Shown piece by piece: positions 61,411-64,000 of a DNA stretch of 64,000 bases. The position numbers and the translations under genes were made by a program. A model generated the notes under the pieces. It was not told where the DNA came from. It was given only the letters and a program-made list of their open reading frames with translations, and searched no databases. Position 1 is the stretch's first letter. Every line of letters starts with the position of its first letter. This DNA comes from Thuidium tamariscinum (Eukaryota > Streptophyta > Bryopsida > Hypnales > Thuidiaceae), in assembly GCA_947034885.2 (NCBI GenBank), contig OX344750.2:31544821-31608820 (forward strand), read 5' to 3'.

Positions 61411-62282
61411 CCCCTGTAAAAGACCAATTGAAGGCCTTCTTTTGCCACAAAACATTTGAAATTGTCATTTCTATTTTAAATAATAATATATTTCTTAAGA
61501 CTATTCTTTTTCATATCTAACCATATGATCTTATACCTTATTAGTATGAAAGTGTGTGAAAAAAACTTCAAAACTTTTGATAGCACAAACTGCTAGATAT
61601 TTTTGTTTAAACTGAAAAATAATCTTAACTTCAGTTTTTTACACTATATAGTTTTGAGCTTTTGTGGAGAATTCACTTGAGCATTTAGAAAAAAGAATAA
61701 AATATTTAAAAACTTAATTTTTATTCTTTAAAATTTAGTTGAATAGAAATAGGTATAAGATTGAAATTTTTAATATCTTGAAGATGAAATTGAAGTGCAC
61801 CAATACCAATAGTGAGATTATTCTAGACAACAAAATAACCATGTAGAACTTTTTTTCTTGAAAAATTATAAAAATTGCATTTGTAAATGAAATCTACAAG
61901 TAATTTTTTCAAGAAGACGATCAAATAGCCCCCAAAACAAGATTGTCTATAACTTTCTCATAACAAATGAAAATGGAATGAATCAAAACCTTCCATGTAG
62001 AAAAAACATAATGTATGAGAAGAAATTTTTATGTTTCTTAAAACTCAAATTTTTTAGATTTTTTGGACTACCTATTTTCTCCTATTTAGAACTTCTTTAG
62101 GCATAACTTTTGGTCCTAGGCATCAATTGAAAAACAAAATTACATTCCCATGATTCTAATCAATTTTCTATCTTCTAATAAAGTTTCAAAAAATCAAGAC
62201 AAAAATTGAGATTGTACCTATGTAGGTACCTACGAAAAATCCCATTTGTTCCTTGAAGGGATAATGGTCCTTTAGAGATTAA
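61407..62282. mobile_element. Degenerate TTAA MITE, ~870 bp
   Basis: The left end is CCCCTGTAAAAGACCAATTG, preceded by 'ttgaa' (a worn TTAA). The right end is 'aatggtcctttagaga' followed by TTAA at 62279-62282. The body shows family landmarks such as 'ctttctcataacaaatgaaa' and 'ggcataacttttggtcc'. Confidence 0.55.
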
Positions 62283-64000
62283 ATTAAATAAAGACCATTT
62301 TTATAGCTAAATTTGATATCTAAAACAAGGAGGTAGAAGGTACCAAAATACACTAAGTAAGCACCTTTGATTATTTATATTTTACACATCTCACTTCTTG
62401 TATAAAAAGATTAATATCACCTCAATTAGGAAATTTCTATCACCATCTATAATGCACATACACACATACTCAAAGAAGCCTTAAAAACTTGAATGAAAAC
62501 CATGCAACTGCTAGGAAGAGCATTGATTGTTGAACTATCTATTGACTAGATGACTAATTTTTGGCTTTGGTGGTATTTATGGGTCAATTTCACCCATGTA
62601 ATGTATTGATCTTTTAGCGGTCAAGCAACCACATTGTGATCATTTTAGTGTCTAAAATGTGTAAAGAATTAAAACTCATGATTTAAAATGTAGATTATGC
62701 CATTCATATTTTATAGTACGCAACTAATATAAAAAAGAAGTAATGTAGAGTTCTCCAACTATCAAAATACTTGTGAAATAAACACAAAAATATTGTATAT
62801 ATATATATATATTTGAAAACACAATAAATACAAAAAATACAACAAACTTACTATGCTATCTTTTTATATATTTGAGAATTTGTTATCTTCATTTTCTTAT
62901 TTGAATTGTATAATATTGTTCATGTTCTTGCAATATGGGGAATTTTGATAAATTGACGATATTTATTATGCCATTTTTCAAACCACATGGTCTAAACTAA
63001 AAGATAACATCTAGGATAGGTATAGATTTTCAGACAACTAAAACTTATGTAGATCTTTAAAATCTATGAGATTTTTAGACTTCAAACTATATGATCTAAA
63101 ACATCTTGAACAGGTATAGATTTTAGAGATCTACAATACATATAGATTTCAAAAATCAATAATAAGTTTGGATTTTGGACCGTGCGGTCACAACCATAAA
63201 AACTGCCAAATTAATGGCATTTCACTATTTTAACAAAATTCACCATCAATGTATGTGTTCTAATCTTGATCAATGTTTTGACTCTTTTCAACATATAAAA
63301 CTTTGATATAAACTATATAAGCCTAAATTACTTTTATTTATAAACTTGACAATAATTATGTGTGAGAGAAGTACATCTAACATAGCTAAACATTTTTTTA
63401 TAATTTGAAAAAAAAATTGGATCAAATTCCTATTTAACTCAAAAGTCACTCACTTATAAATTTCACAATGATGGTGTGTGAATTTTTTCTTGATTTAAAA
63501 GGTTGTAAGAAAGAGGTGATGATTGTTGAGAGTAAGAAACAAAATAAAACCAAAATATGCAAGAAGAAGAGTAATCTTTAGAAGGAAGTTTCAAACATAT
63601 ATATAGAAGAGAGAAGAAGAGTAGTTTTTTTCTCCTATTGGTCTAGAGGATTCTAATCTTATTCCTAGTTGCCTTGATGACTATAATTAATTGTGGATAA
63701 CTATAGTCGAGAGCTTATTAGTAGAATATTATTTTTAACACTTCTCCACACTTGACATAACATTATTAAAAGTATTGTAATCTTAAAAGATATATAATTA
63801 TTGCTTCATTAAAACTTATCCTAAAAAACCTTGGTTAGAATCAAGGACAAAACCAAAGATGAAAGAAAAAGAGTACAACACCTTTATAAGTCAATTTTCA
63901 TGGGAAAATCCAATGGGAAAAATCCAAAGAAAAACAAAAGTTTTTACAATAACTAAATCTCTTACTCTAAAGTACTAAGTCACCGCACTCCAATACCTTA
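62283..64000. other. AT-rich spacer to the window end, no gene seen
   Basis: It contains a short (TA)n at 62796-62812. The final 500 bp have purine-rich stretches, but no frame or repeat that I can assign. Confidence 0.5.

Overview
The window is plant nuclear DNA. A seven-exon KNOX homeobox gene and a four-exon SRP14 gene, both with GT-AG introns, show this. Gene density is very low (about 64 kb with four convincing host genes). GC-rich gene islands sit in very AT-rich, repeat-filled spacers. The intronless, GC-rich NmrA genes and the divergent KNOX protein suggest a non-seed streptophyte (bryophyte, lycophyte, fern or charophyte alga). The exact lineage cannot be settled from the sequence alone.

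Layout. Positions 118-5213 hold a complete-looking piggyBac transposon: TTAA target duplications, CCC-starting inverted ends, and a 1009-codon minus-strand transposase with the three catalytic aspartates and a C-terminal Cys/His finger. From 5.2 to 26 kb I find no host gene, but a dense set of small elements: a 625-bp TTAA-flanked fold-back (7509-8133), a long (TA)n tract, a three-member GC-cored MITE family, a hAT-like inverted-repeat element (16055-16897), a 217-bp MITE (17412-17628), a 1.4-kb hairpin built from ~176-bp tandem units (19061-20470) and a nested MITE-in-MITE (24121-25824).

The gene island at 27-35.4 kb carries a KNOX transcription factor gene on + (27903-32889) and, convergent to it, SRP14 on - (33791-35226). 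From 35.5 to 45.5 kb the sequence is again MITE-rich, including a CACTA-type MITE with a perfect 3-bp duplication. At 45.6-53.2 kb an inverted segmental duplication of about 1.7 kb arms holds two convergent, intact, intronless NmrA-like reductase genes about 85% identical. A 946-bp TTAA MITE and an unrecognised coding fragment lie between them. From 53.3 kb to the end there are only TTAA MITEs and AT-rich sequence.

The main result of the hunt is one internally consistent transposition system. A putative autonomous piggyBac element lies in the same window as about eleven TTAA-flanked, CCC(C)T-starting non-autonomous elements of three or more end-sequence subfamilies, including a fold-back derivative made from one end of the ~950-bp family. 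All splice models and identities were worked out by eye and have not been checked against transcripts or databases.
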